From: AC-50 sp035640455
GTDB lineage: Bacteria; Actinomycetota; Thermoleophilia; Gaiellales; Gaiellaceae
Direction of reading: 5' to 3'
Length of the DNA: 54,635 nt
Assembly: GCA_035640455.1 (NCBI GenBank)
Contig: DASQWB010000010.1
Span: 1-54,635, forward strand
The position numbers and the translations under genes were made by a program. Below are positions 15,786-24,612 of the stretch, piece after piece. The notes under the pieces are model-generated. The model searched no databases, was not told the origin of the DNA, and saw only the letters and a program-made list of their open reading frames with translations. The first letter of the stretch is position 1. Each line of letters opens with the position of its first letter.

Positions 15786-17570
15786 ATGGCTGAGCTGGTC
15801 GCTGATTACGTCCTCGGGCGACTGACCGAGTGGGGTGTCCATCGCATCTACGGCTATCCCGGCGACGGCATCAACGCGTTCCTCGGCGCGTTCGACCGCG
15901 CCGGCGGCGACCCGGAGTTCATCCAGGTCCGCCACGAGGAGATGGCGGCCTTCATGGCCTGCGGCCACGCGAAGTTCACCGGCGAGGTCGGCGTCTGCAT
16001 CGCCACCTCCGGGCCGGGCGCGATCCACCTCCTGAACGGCCTCTACGACGCGAAGCTCGACCACCAGCCCGTCGTCGCCCTCGTCGGGCAGCAGGCGATG
16101 GCCTCGCTCGGCGGCAACTACCAGCAGGAGGTCGACCTGACGACGCTGTTCAAGGACGTCGCGCACGAGTACGTGCACATGGCGACCGACCCGGCGCAGA
16201 TTCGCCACCTCGTCGACCGCGCGGTGCGCATCGCGCTCGACCAGCGCACGGTCACCTGCATCGTCGTGCCGAACGACCTCGCCTCGCAGAAGGCCGTCGA
16301 AGCGCCGCCGCACGAGCACGGCACCGTCCACTCCGGGATCGGCTACTCGCGGCCGAGAGTCGTCCCCTCCGACGGCGACCTCGAGCGCGCGGCGCGCGTC
16401 CTGAACGAAAGCGAGAAGGTCGCGATGCTGATCGGACAGGGCGCCATGCACGCCGCGGACGAGGTGGTGCAGGTCGCCGAAACGCTTGGCGCGGGGGTCG
16501 CGAAGGCGCTGCTCGGGAAGGCCGCGCTGCCGGACGACCTCCCATTCGTGACCGGCGCGATCGGGCTCTTGGGGACGAAGCCGAGCTACGACCTGATGAT
16601 GGGCTGCGACGCCTTCCTGATGGTCGGCTCCAGCTTCCCGTACTCGGAATTCCTGCCGCAGGAGGGCAAGGCGCGCGGCGTGCAGATCGACGTCGACGGC
16701 CGCATGATCGGCATCCGCTATCCGATGGAGGTCAACCTCGTCGGCGACTCGAAGGACACGCTGCAGGCGCTGCTCCCGAGGCTCGAGCGCAAAGAGGACC
16801 GCTCCTGGCGCAAGGAGATCGAGGAGGGCGTCCGCGAGTGGTGGAAGCTGATGGAGGAGCGGGCGCTGCTGGACGCGAACCCGCTCAACCCGCAGCGCGT
16901 CTTCCACGAGCTCTCCGAAAGGCTGCCCGACGGCGCGATCCTGACCGCGGACTCCGGATCGGCGGCGAACTGGTACGCGCGGAACATCAAGCTCCGCAAG
17001 GGGATGATGGGCTCGCTCTCGGGCACGCTCGCGACGATGGGGCCCGGCGTGCCGTACGCGATCGCCGCGAAGTTCGCGCATCCACACCGGCCCGTCTTCG
17101 CGCTCGTCGGCGACGGCGCCTTCCAGATGAACGGGATGAACGAGCTGATCACGATCGCCAAGTACTGGGAGCGCTGGGGCGACCCGCGGCTCGTCGTGCT
17201 CGTCCTCCACAACGACGACCTGAACCAGGTGACCTGGGAGCAGCGCGCGCTCGAGGGCGACCCGAAGTACGAGGCTTCGCAGGTCCTCCCGGACTTCCCC
17301 TACGCGCGCTACGCGGAACTGCTCGGCTTCGAGGGCATCCGCGTCGACGCTGCGGACGCCGTCGGGCCCGCTTGGGACCAGGCGCTCGCGGCTGACCGGC
17401 CGGTCGTCTACGAGGCGATCACCGATCCCGAGGTCCCGCCGCTGCCGCCGCACATCACGTTCCAGCAGGCGCGCCACTACATGACGGCGATGGCGGGTGA
17501 CCCGGATCGCGCCGCGATGATCAAGGAGTCGATCAAGCAGAAGCTCGAGGAGTTCGTGCCGGGTCGATGA
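15786..17570 (+). CDS. ThDP-dependent pyruvate oxidase/dehydrogenase (PoxB-like)
   Basis: A 594-residue thiamine diphosphate enzyme. The N-terminal domain has the activating Glu51 (QVRHEEMAAFMACGHAK) and SGPGAIHLLNGLYDAK. The C-terminal domain has the ThDP/Mg motif GDGAFQMNGMNE near residue 442, with the closing Asn in LHNDDLNQ. It is closest in layout to PoxB, which turns pyruvate into acetate and CO2 and passes electrons to quinone; acetolactate synthase and other 2-oxoacid decarboxylases are related. The ATG at 15786 is the first codon of the conserved N-terminus. The end overlaps the next gene (ATGA). A SatP paralogue downstream fits acetate handling. Confidence 0.85.
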   Translation: MAELVADYVLGRLTEWGVHRIYGYPGDGINAFLGAFDRAGGDPEFIQVRHEEMAAFMACGHAKFTGEVGVCIATSGPGAIHLLNGLYDAKLDHQPVVALVGQQAMASLGGNYQQEVDLTTLFKDVAHEYVHMATDPAQIRHLVDRAVRIALDQRTVTCIVVPNDLASQKAVEAPPHEHGTVHSGIGYSRPRVVPSDGDLERAARVLNESEKVAMLIGQGAMHAADEVVQVAETLGAGVAKALLGKAALPDDLPFVTGAIGLLGTKPSYDLMMGCDAFLMVGSSFPYSEFLPQEGKARGVQIDVDGRMIGIRYPMEVNLVGDSKDTLQALLPRLERKEDRSWRKEIEEGVREWWKLMEERALLDANPLNPQRVFHELSERLPDGAILTADSGSAANWYARNIKLRKGMMGSLSGTLATMGPGVPYAIAAKFAHPHRPVFALVGDGAFQMNGMNELITIAKYWERWGDPRLVVLVLHNDDLNQVTWEQRALEGDPKYEASQVLPDFPYARYAELLGFEGIRVDAADAVGPAWDQALAADRPVVYEAITDPEVPPLPPHITFQQARHYMTAMAGDPDRAAMIKESIKQKLEEFVPGR

Positions 17571-18685
17571 GCGCGACCGCCGTTCGCTACGGCGTGCAGG
17601 CGAAGGTCGAGCAGGTCGACGTCTCCGCGTACACGGCGCCGACCGACGAACCTGAGTCGGACGGCACCGCCGAGTGGGACTCGACGACGATCGTCGTCGT
17701 CGAGCTGCGCGCCGGCGGCACGACCGGGCTCGGCTACACCTACGCGCCCGCGGCCGCCGGGAAGCTGGTCGAGGAGAAGCTGGGCGACGTCGTTCTCGGC
17801 CGCGACGCGTTCGCGACCGGCGAGGCCTGGGAGGCGATGGGGGTCGCGCTCCGAAACGCCGGTCGGCCAGGCATCGGGTTCTGCGCGCTCTCGGCGGTCG
17901 ACCTCGCGCTCTGGGACCTGAAGGCGCGGCTGCTCGAGCTGCCGCTCGTCGACCTCGTCGGCGGCGCGCGCGACGAGGTGCCCGTCTACGGCAGCGGCGG
18001 CTTCACCTCGTACTCGCTCGACCGGATCCGCGAGCAGCTCGGCGGCTGGGTCGCGCAGGGGATCCCGCGCGTGAAGATGAAGGTGTCGCGCGAGCCCGAG
18101 CGCGACCCGGAGCGGCTCGACGCCGCGCGGCAGGCGATCGGCGACGAGACCGAGCTGTACGTCGACTCGAACGGCGCCCTCGGCCGGAAGCAGGCACTCT
18201 ACTGGGCGGAGCGCTTCCGCCGCGAGTGGGGCGTCGTCTGGTACGAGGAGCCGGTCAGCTCGGCCGACCTCGACGGCCTGCGTCTACTGCGCGACCGCGC
18301 GCCGGCCGGGCTCGACGTCGCCGCCGGCGAGTACGCCTACGTACCGGCCGACTTCCGGAACCTCGTCGCCGGCGGCTGCATCGACTGCCTGCAGGCCGAC
18401 GTGACGCGCTGCGGCGGGATCACCGGCTTCGTCCGCGCCGGGGCGCTCGCGGCCGCGTTCGACCTCGACCTCTCGGCCCACTGCGCGCCCGCGGCGAGCG
18501 TGGCCGCGTGCTGCGGTGTGCCGAGGTTCCGGCACCTCGAGTGGTTCCACGACCACGTGCGCCTCGAGCCGGTGCTGTTCGACGGCGTGCTCGAGCCCGT
18601 CGGCGGTGCGTTCCGGCCCGACCGCTCGCGCCCCGGCAACGGCCTCGAGCTGAAGCGCGCCGACGCCGAGCGCTACGCGGTCTGA
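17567..18685 (+). CDS. Enolase superfamily enzyme (mandelate racemase/muconate lactonizing type)
   Basis: A 372-residue enzyme of the MR/MLE group, probably a sugar-acid dehydratase, cycloisomerase or epimerase. The catalytic KxK is Lys170/Lys172 (RVKMKV). Metal ligands appear to be Asp200 (YVDSNG), Glu227 or 228 (WYEEPV) and Glu255 (AGEY). Asp278 and His305 (LSAHCAP) would form the second acid-base pair. The start overlaps the ThDP enzyme (ATGA), and the end overlaps the FAD/Fe-S gene by one base (TGATG), so the three are translated together. The substrate is not known. Confidence 0.87.
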   Translation: MSATAVRYGVQAKVEQVDVSAYTAPTDEPESDGTAEWDSTTIVVVELRAGGTTGLGYTYAPAAAGKLVEEKLGDVVLGRDAFATGEAWEAMGVALRNAGRPGIGFCALSAVDLALWDLKARLLELPLVDLVGGARDEVPVYGSGGFTSYSLDRIREQLGGWVAQGIPRVKMKVSREPERDPERLDAARQAIGDETELYVDSNGALGRKQALYWAERFRREWGVVWYEEPVSSADLDGLRLLRDRAPAGLDVAAGEYAYVPADFRNLVAGGCIDCLQADVTRCGGITGFVRAGALAAAFDLDLSAHCAPAASVAACCGVPRFRHLEWFHDHVRLEPVLFDGVLEPVGGAFRPDRSRPGNGLELKRADAERYAV

Positions 18686-21600
18686 TGAGAGTTCCCGCTT
18701 ATCCAGACCGCCGCTTCGCCTCGCCGCCGACGGCGTTCGAGGAGGTCGACGTGCGTGGGCTCGAGCACGACCTCGCACGGACGGTCGAGGGCGAGGTCCG
18801 CTTCAAGCCGGGCGACCGCGCGCTCTACACGACCGGCGGCTCGAACTACCGCCAGGTGCCGATCGGGATCGTCATCCCACGGACGACCGACGACGTCGTC
18901 GAGACGGTCCGGCTCTGCCGCGAGTACCGCGCCCCGGTCCTCGCCCACGGCGGCGGTACGAGCCTCGCCGGCCAGTGCTGCAACGTCGCCGTCGTCATCG
19001 ACTTCTCGAAGTACCTGAACCGGATCGTCGAGATCGATCCAGCCCAGCGGCTCGCGCGCGTGCAGCCCGGCCTCATCCTCGACCACCTGCGCAAGCCGGC
19101 TGAGCGGGAGCACGGGCTCACCTTCGGGCCGGACCCGTCGACGCACGACCACTGCACCTTCGGCGGGATGATCGGCAACAACGCCTGCGGCGTCCGCTCG
19201 ATCATGGCCCAGTTCTACGGGCCGGGCCCGCGGATGTCCGACAACGTCGCCGAGCTCGACGTCCTCCTCTACGACGGTCGCCGGCTTCGCGTCCGGGAAG
19301 GAACGTCAGGCGACGCCGAGATCGACCGCCGTCTGCTCGAGCTGCGCGACCGCTACGGCGACCTCGTCCGCGAGCGCTACCCGAACATCCCGCGCCGCGT
19401 CTCGGGTTACAACCTCGACGACTTGCTGCCCGAGCGCGGGTTGGACGTCGCGGCCGCGCTCACCGGCACCGAGGGCACCTGCGCGCTCGTGCTCGAGGCG
19501 ACGGTCCACCTCCTTAACTCGCCGCCGGTGCGCTCGCTGCTCGTGCTCGGCTACGAGGACGAGTACCGCGCCGCCGACCACGTCATGGACGTGCTCGAGG
19601 CGAAGCCGCTCGGCTGCGAGGGCGTCGACGCCGTCCTGCTCGAGGACATGAAGGCCGTCGGCATCCACGACGAGTACCTCTCGATGCTCCCGGACGGCCA
19701 CGGCTTCCTGCTCGTCGAGTTCGGCGGCGAGACGAAGGACGAGGCCGACGCGAAGGCGCACGATCTGATGGCGCAGCTGAAGAAGAGCGCGGAGCCGCCG
19801 ACCGACATGAAGCTCTACGATGACGAGGCCTCGGAGGCGCACGTCTGGGAGGTGCGGGAGGCGGGCCTCGGCGCTACCGCCTTCATCCCGGGCAAGCCGG
19901 ACACGTACGAGGGCTGGGAGGACTCGGCGGTGCCGCCCGAGCGGCTCGGGCAGTACCTCCGCGACATCCGCAAGCTGGCCGGCAAGTACGGCTACGAGAG
20001 CGCGCTTTACGGCCACTACGGCAACGGCTGCGTCCACGCGCGCTGGAACTTCGACCTCCAGAGCGAGCCGGGGATCCGCGCGTTCCGGTCGTTCCTCGAC
20101 GAAGCGGCCGAGCTCGTCGTGAGCCATGGCGGCTCGATCTCCGGCGAGCACGGCGACGGCCAGTCGAAGGCCGAGCTCTTGCCGAAGATGTTCGGGCCCG
20201 AGCTCGTCGAGGCCTTCCGCGAGTTCAAGTCGATCTGGGACCCCGACTGGAAGCTCAATCCAGGCAAGGTCGTCGATCCCTACCCGATCACCGAGAACCT
20301 CCGGCTCGGCACCGACTACCGGCCGCCGCGGGTAAAGACGCACTTCGCCTTCCCGAACGACCACGGCTCGTTCGCCCACGCGACGACCCGTTGCGTCGGG
20401 ATCGGCAAGTGCCGGCGCACGGACGGCGGCGTCATGTGCCCGAGCTTCATGGTCACGCGCGAGGAGAAGCACACGACGCGCGGCCGCGCGCGGACCCTCT
20501 GGGAGATGCTGAACGGCGAGGAGATCGACGGCTTCCGCTCCGACGAGGTGAAGGAGGCGCTCGACCTTTGCCTCTCCTGCAAGGGATGCACGAACGACTG
20601 CCCGGTCTCAGTCGATATGCCGACGCTGAAGGCCGAGTTCCTCTCGCACCACTACCGCGGACGGCTGCGGCCCCGGCCCGCCTACGCCTTTGGGCTGATC
20701 GACCAGGCGGCACGGATCGCGTCGAAGGTGCCGGCGATCGCGAACCTCTTCGCGCAGAGCCGCGTGTTCAAGCTCGCCGCCGGGATCCACCCCGAGCGGC
20801 ACGTGCCGCCCTTCGCGCCGGTGACGCTGAAGAGCTGGTTCGCCTCGCGGCCGTCGGTGAACGGCGGCGGCAAGCGCGTCATCCTCTGGGCCGACACGTT
20901 CACGAACTACCTCGAGCCCGAGGTCGGGATCGCCGCCGTCGAGGCGCTCGAGGAGGCCGGCTTCCACGTCGTCGTCCCGACGGGCCACCTCTGCTGTGGA
21001 CGGCCGCTCTACGACTACGGGATGCTCGACCTCGCCGAGACGTACCTCCGGAAGGTCCTCCGCGTCTTGCGCGACGACATCCGCGCCGGCACGCCCGTCG
21101 TCGGGATCGAGCCGAGCTGCGCCGCCGTCTTCAAGGACGAACTCGTCCAGCTCTGGCCGACCGACGAGGATGCGAAGCGGCTCTGCAAGCAGACGCACCA
21201 CTTCAGCGAGTTCATGGCGAAGCAGGCGGAGGGCTGGGAGCCGCCGCAGCTCCACCGCAAGGCGCTCCTGCACGGGCACTGCCACCACAAAGCGACCGGC
21301 GGCATCGCGCCCGAGAAGGAGCTCCTAGAGCGGATGGGGGTCGAGGTCGAGGAGCTCGACTCGGGCTGCTGCGGCATGGCCGGCGGCTGGGGCTACGAGA
21401 CCGGCCATTACGACGTCTCGATGGCCTGCGGCGAGCGCGTGCTCCTGCCGAAGGTGCGCGAGGCGCCGGCCGAGACGCTCGTCGTCGCGGACGGTTTCTC
21501 CTGCCGGAGCCAGATCGAGCAGGGCCGAACCGGTCGCGGCGCGCTCCACGCCGCGCAGGTGCTCGCGCTCGCAGGGCGCTACGGCCCGGCCGGCCCGCCC

Positions 21601-21738
21601 GGCGGCTATCCCGAGCGCGCGGCGCCCGAGCGCCCGCAGGCGGCTCCGGGCCGGACTGCAGCGAGGGCGGCAGTGGCGGCCGGCGCTGCGGCTGCGCTCG
21701 CCGGCGCCGCGAGCTACGCCTACGCGCGCCTGAGTTAA
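18685..21738 (+). CDS. FAD-linked oxidase / Fe-S / CCG fusion dehydrogenase (YdiJ-like)
   Basis: A 1017-residue fusion resembling E. coli YdiJ, a D-2-hydroxyacid (2-hydroxyglutarate) dehydrogenase. The first ~540 residues are a PCMH-type FAD domain (HGGGTSLAGQ near 92; STHDHCTFGGMIGNNACGVRS) and its C-terminal cap (SGEHGDGQSK). Next are two Fe-S sites, CVGIGKCRRTDGGVMCPS and CLSCKGCTNDCPV (near 630). Two CCG domains follow (LCCGRPLYDYG near 770; SGCCGMAGGWGYE near 895). A short hydrophobic Ala-rich tail closes the protein and could touch the membrane. Electrons would go to quinone. The start ATG overlaps the upstream stop. Confidence 0.9.
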   Translation: MRVPAYPDRRFASPPTAFEEVDVRGLEHDLARTVEGEVRFKPGDRALYTTGGSNYRQVPIGIVIPRTTDDVVETVRLCREYRAPVLAHGGGTSLAGQCCNVAVVIDFSKYLNRIVEIDPAQRLARVQPGLILDHLRKPAEREHGLTFGPDPSTHDHCTFGGMIGNNACGVRSIMAQFYGPGPRMSDNVAELDVLLYDGRRLRVREGTSGDAEIDRRLLELRDRYGDLVRERYPNIPRRVSGYNLDDLLPERGLDVAAALTGTEGTCALVLEATVHLLNSPPVRSLLVLGYEDEYRAADHVMDVLEAKPLGCEGVDAVLLEDMKAVGIHDEYLSMLPDGHGFLLVEFGGETKDEADAKAHDLMAQLKKSAEPPTDMKLYDDEASEAHVWEVREAGLGATAFIPGKPDTYEGWEDSAVPPERLGQYLRDIRKLAGKYGYESALYGHYGNGCVHARWNFDLQSEPGIRAFRSFLDEAAELVVSHGGSISGEHGDGQSKAELLPKMFGPELVEAFREFKSIWDPDWKLNPGKVVDPYPITENLRLGTDYRPPRVKTHFAFPNDHGSFAHATTRCVGIGKCRRTDGGVMCPSFMVTREEKHTTRGRARTLWEMLNGEEIDGFRSDEVKEALDLCLSCKGCTNDCPVSVDMPTLKAEFLSHHYRGRLRPRPAYAFGLIDQAARIASKVPAIANLFAQSRVFKLAAGIHPERHVPPFAPVTLKSWFASRPSVNGGGKRVILWADTFTNYLEPEVGIAAVEALEEAGFHVVVPTGHLCCGRPLYDYGMLDLAETYLRKVLRVLRDDIRAGTPVVGIEPSCAAVFKDELVQLWPTDEDAKRLCKQTHHFSEFMAKQAEGWEPPQLHRKALLHGHCHHKATGGIAPEKELLERMGVEVEELDSGCCGMAGGWGYETGHYDVSMACGERVLLPKVREAPAETLVVADGFSCRSQIEQGRTGRGALHAAQVLALAGRYGPAGPPGGYPERAAPERPQAAPGRTAARAAVAAGAAAALAGAASYAYARLS

Positions 21739-21788
21739 GAGATCCACATAAAAGATCGCGTTTTGGCAGGCCTAGGGCGGGAACCATC

Positions 21789-21802
21789 CGATCGATAGAT
21801 CG
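21789..21802 (+). promoter_or_regulatory. Possible operator: CGATC-GATA-GATCG palindrome
   Basis: The 88-base gap before the second SatP gene is clearly more AT-rich than its surroundings. It contains the perfect inverted repeat CGATC/GATCG around GATA, 25 bases before the start codon, plus other GATC sites. A repressor or activator site is plausible, but no known regulator can be named. No confident -35/-10 pair was found. Confidence 0.25.
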
Positions 21803-21826
21803 TAATCCGTTGTAAAGGAAGCCAAG

Positions 21827-22570
21827 ATGAGTACGCTCGACGAACGGAGAGCGACCGCCTCGGCCGGTGTCAGTGAGTCGGCGAACGGGTTCGGCACGCG
21901 GGTGTTCCTGCAGCCGATCGCGGCGCCGTCGATCCTCGGGCTCGCAGGGTTCGCGGGCGCGACCTTCATCGTCGCCTCGAACCTCGCGGGCTGGTGGGGA
22001 ACGCCTCAGTCGCCGCTCGCGCTCGCGCCGTTCGCGGCCATGTTCGGCGGCTTGGCGCAGTTCTTGGCCGGCATGTGGGCCTACAAGGCGCGCGACGCGA
22101 TCGCGACCTTGGCGCACGGCACGTGGGGGTCGTTCTGGCTCGCCTACCTGATCCTGAACATCCTCGTCGGGACGCACGTCGTCGCAGAGCCGACGCCGTG
22201 GTACCACAACCCGGAAGTCGGCTTCTGGTTCTTCGCGCTCGCGGTCACGACCGCGATCGCGGCCGTTGCGGCGCTCGCGGAGAGCCTCGGCTTGGTCGCC
22301 GTGTTGTCGACGTTGGCCGCCGGCTCCGGAATCCTCGCCGGCGCGTTCATCTACGGCTCGCACGGCTGGGCGCAGGTCGCGGGCTGGGTGTTCGTCTTCT
22401 CGGCCGGCTTCGCCTGGTACATGGTCGCGGCGATGCTGCTCGCCTCGACCACCGGACGTACGGTGCTGCCCACCTTCAAGTACAAGCGGGCAGCGAACGT
22501 CCCGGGCAAGCGGCCGATGCATCCCATCGAGCTCGAGTGGGCCGAGCCCGGGGTCAAGATGGGCCAGTAG
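21827..22570 (+). CDS. Second SatP/GPR1/YaaH-family acetate transporter
   Basis: A 247-residue paralogue of the transporter at 765-1457. After a ~28-residue polar N-terminus it has the family region as QPIAAPSILGLAGFAGATF, then six membrane spans including FGGLAQFLAGMWAYKARD, GTWGSFWLAYLI and GWVFVFSAGFAWYM. The N-terminal NPAPLGL-type motif is more diverged (AAPSILGL), so substrate or gating may differ. ATG at 21827 with AAGGAAG upstream. It follows the PoxB-like gene set, whose product would be acetate, and is closed by a hairpin terminator. Confidence 0.87.
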   Translation: MSTLDERRATASAGVSESANGFGTRVFLQPIAAPSILGLAGFAGATFIVASNLAGWWGTPQSPLALAPFAAMFGGLAQFLAGMWAYKARDAIATLAHGTWGSFWLAYLILNILVGTHVVAEPTPWYHNPEVGFWFFALAVTTAIAAVAALAESLGLVAVLSTLAAGSGILAGAFIYGSHGWAQVAGWVFVFSAGFAWYMVAAMLLASTTGRTVLPTFKYKRAANVPGKRPMHPIELEWAEPGVKMGQ

Positions 22571-22588
22571 GACGAGCCCGCGCAGGGT

Positions 22589-22626
22589 GCGGCTGCCGAC
22601 CTCGAGCCTCCTCAGCCGGCAGCCGC
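22589..22626 (+). terminator. Rho-independent terminator after second satP
   Basis: A perfect 10-base stem GCGGCTGCCG/CGGCAGCCGC with an 18-base loop, followed by CCCTCTTCGTTT. It begins 19 bases after the transporter stop and lies before the next ribosome binding site, so it separates the transporter from the small-protein operon. Confidence 0.6.
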
Positions 22627-22671
22627 CCCTCTTCGTTTACGCCGAGTCGCGCAAGGAACAGGAGGTCTGAC

Positions 22672-22794
22672 TTGGAGATCGGGAAACCGCGCAGGATCCA
22701 TCGCGTCGAGCCGCTGAAGCACCCCGTCCCGGAGAGGACACCGGCGGAGCCGCCGGAGAAGTCACCCGTGCCGAAGCAGGTCCCGGCGAAGTGA
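22672..22794 (+). CDS. 40-residue proline-rich small protein
   Basis: A very short gene that standard length cut-offs would miss. It starts with TTG at 22672, five bases after a perfect AGGAGGT (22660-22666). It encodes a basic, proline-rich peptide beginning MEIGKPRRIHRVEPL with several Glu-Lys-Pro-Val-Pro stretches and no membrane span. The stop overlaps the next start as GTGA, so translation of the two is coupled. I do not know its function; the strong ribosome binding site and coupling argue that it is real. Confidence 0.7.
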   Translation: MEIGKPRRIHRVEPLKHPVPERTPAEPPEKSPVPKQVPAK

Positions 22795-23297
22795 GCGAGG
22801 CACCCGACTTCGTCGAGCCGTTGGAGGCGTGGCGAGCCTGGAAGGTCGTCAGGCGAAACGGCGTGTACAGCCTCGGCAGCGTCGTTCAGTCGATCTTCTG
22901 GCCGGCCGGTGAAGCGCTCGTCGCCGAGTGCCTCGCCGGCAGGCGCCTCTTCCTCCGCCGGCGGCGCAATCGGCGACACGAGGCTCCCGAAGTCCGCTGC
23001 GAGTGCGGGATCTACGCAGCCGGCCTCGAGGGCGTCGGCCAGTACGTCGCCGACGCGCCGTTCCGGGGCGTCGCGCGCGTCCTCGGCCGCGTCGCGCTCT
23101 GGGGAACCGTGGTCGAATGCGAGCGCGGCTACCGGGGCTCGCATGCCTACCCGACGCGGATCTTCGTGCCTGCCGACGTCGGTGAGCCGTGGCGGATCGG
23201 CTGGGACGAGGTCGCGCTCGGCCTCTGCCGCTACGGGGTCCCGGTCGAGCCGCTGGCCGCCCGCGCGGCCGACGCGACCCGTTTCCTCGCCGCGTGA
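22791..23297 (+). CDS. Hypothetical protein, coupled to the 40-residue protein
   Basis: A 168-residue soluble protein without a domain I can name. Notable features are WRAWKVV near the start, SIFWPAGEALVAEC, a basic RRLFLRRRRNRRH stretch, CECGIYAA, and VALWGTVVECERGYRGSHAYPTRIFVP. The Trp-Gly..Glu..Gly-(Tyr/Phe)-Arg-x2-xAYP pattern suggests a small, probably nucleotide- or metal-related fold, but this is only an impression. GTG start in a GTGA overlap with the upstream gene, and the same overlap with the downstream gene. Confidence 0.7.
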   Translation: MSEAPDFVEPLEAWRAWKVVRRNGVYSLGSVVQSIFWPAGEALVAECLAGRRLFLRRRRNRRHEAPEVRCECGIYAAGLEGVGQYVADAPFRGVARVLGRVALWGTVVECERGYRGSHAYPTRIFVPADVGEPWRIGWDEVALGLCRYGVPVEPLAARAADATRFLAA

Positions 23298-23710
23298 CCG
23301 AGAATCGCGTGCGCGTGGACACCCGCCTCGCGGCGGAGGTGCAGGTCCTCGTCGAGGGCATTCCGCTGCCCGCGACGAAGGCCGAGCTCGTCGACTACGC
23401 ACGGCGCCAGGATTCGGACGCGGCGCGCGAGCTCGAGGCGCTCCCCGACCGAGAGTACCGCTCGCTCGACGAGGTCGGCGAGGCGCTCGCGCCGGTGCAG
23501 CCGTCACGCTCGCAATCCGCGCCCGTACCGCGCGAGGAGAGCGGAGAGCCGCCGGGCGGCGACGCCTACGTCGATCCGCACCCCGAGCCGGGCGCGGTGC
23601 GGCACGACGCGCCGTCCACGAACCCGCCGCAGAAGGCGCTCGAGTCGCAGACGCAGGCGCAGAAGGAGCAGCAGAAGGGCCAGCAGGAGAAGCTCGGGCC
23701 GGAGAGTTAG
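23294..23710 (+). CDS. DUF2795-like protein
   Basis: A 138-residue protein. Residues ~8-60 (VEGIPLPATKAELVDYARRQ..DAARELEALPDREYRSLDEVGEAL) match my recollection of the DUF2795 pattern, a small helical domain of unknown role common in actinobacteria. The remainder is a low-complexity, Gln- and Pro-rich tail. The GTG start overlaps the upstream stop. The TAG stop overlaps the stop of the convergent nrfD gene by TTAG. With the two genes before it, this forms a compact three-gene operon of unknown function. Confidence 0.7.
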   Translation: MTENRVRVDTRLAAEVQVLVEGIPLPATKAELVDYARRQDSDAARELEALPDREYRSLDEVGEALAPVQPSRSQSAPVPREESGEPPGGDAYVDPHPEPGAVRHDAPSTNPPQKALESQTQAQKEQQKGQQEKLGPES

Positions 23711-24612
23711 CTCGAGCCGAGCCGCTCGCGCTGCGGGATCACCGTGTAGCGTGGATCGCGCGCGGCCTGGAAGCCGGCCTTGAACACGGAGAAGCGGAGC
23801 GCGAGCTCCCCGGCGAGGACGAGCGCGCTTCCGGTCACGGCGGCCGCGCGGCTCCGCTTGCCCCTCATCGCCAGGAGTCCCGCCCCCGCCGCCGTCAAGC
23901 CTTTGGCGAGCCGCCCGTAGCGGCCAGCCTCGTCCTTCTCGTACACCTCGCCGACGAATCCGAGCCGCCGCTGCATGGCCTCCTTCCACCCCAGCGCGCC
24001 GGCCGCTCCCAGGATTGCGAGGCGCCGCGCCGGCCCTGCCTCCTCGGGCGGCAGCCAGAGCGCCGTCGCCGCGCCCGCGCTCGCCGACGCGCTGGCGCCG
24101 AAGAGCCACGGGAGCTCGTGGCGGGCTTCGTGCCACACCGGGATGGCTGTGTCGGCGATCAGCGTCCCGGTGTAGGTCGCGAGCGGCGGCCCGGCCAGGA
24201 AGGACACGGCCTCGGCGGCCACCTTCACCCGCTTCAGGATCCCGAGGCGCTCGAGGACGGCCGCGGTCGTCGACGCGCCGCCCGAGACGAGGAGCACCCA
24301 CGAGCCGACGCTCATCGGCGAGGTGACCTTGAACACGCGCAGCATGTTCAGGAAGCGCTCGGGCCGCCCGAGGTCGGAGATCAGGAGGATCGGCGACACG
24401 ACGTCGGCCGCCGCGCCCACGTAGAGCGCCGTCTTCGCCAGTCGCTCCTGCCGCGCCACCCGCGCGAGCCCGTGCAGCACCGAGCAGCCGCCTGCGATCC
24501 CGCCGGTGAAGAAGTAAACGGGGATCTCGGATTTCCAGACCGGCTCCTTGAGAATCGGACGGCCGTAGTACGAGCGCATCTCGGTGCCGCGCTCCGTGAT
24601 CGACGTCGTCAC
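23707..24612 (-). CDS. nrfD: NrfD-family membrane subunit (quinone-linked)
   Basis: A 301-residue polytopic membrane protein of the NrfD/PsrC family. It opens with the familiar YYGRPILKEPVWKSEIPVYFFTGGIAGG and has about eight membrane spans. Such subunits pass electrons from a periplasmic or cytoplasmic Fe-S subunit to the quinone pool. The GTG at 24612 overlaps the stop of fdhB (GTGA); a later ATG (MRSYYGRP) is also in frame. It replaces the cytochrome b (FdnI) subunit of E. coli formate dehydrogenase-N. It is the last gene of the minus-strand mrp-fdh string. Confidence 0.87.
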   Translation of the reverse strand: MTTSITERGTEMRSYYGRPILKEPVWKSEIPVYFFTGGIAGGCSVLHGLARVARQERLAKTALYVGAAADVVSPILLISDLGRPERFLNMLRVFKVTSPMSVGSWVLLVSGGASTTAAVLERLGILKRVKVAAEAVSFLAGPPLATYTGTLIADTAIPVWHEARHELPWLFGASASASAGAATALWLPPEEAGPARRLAILGAAGALGWKEAMQRRLGFVGEVYEKDEAGRYGRLAKGLTAAGAGLLAMRGKRSRAAAVTGSALVLAGELALRFSVFKAGFQAARDPRYTVIPQRERLGSS

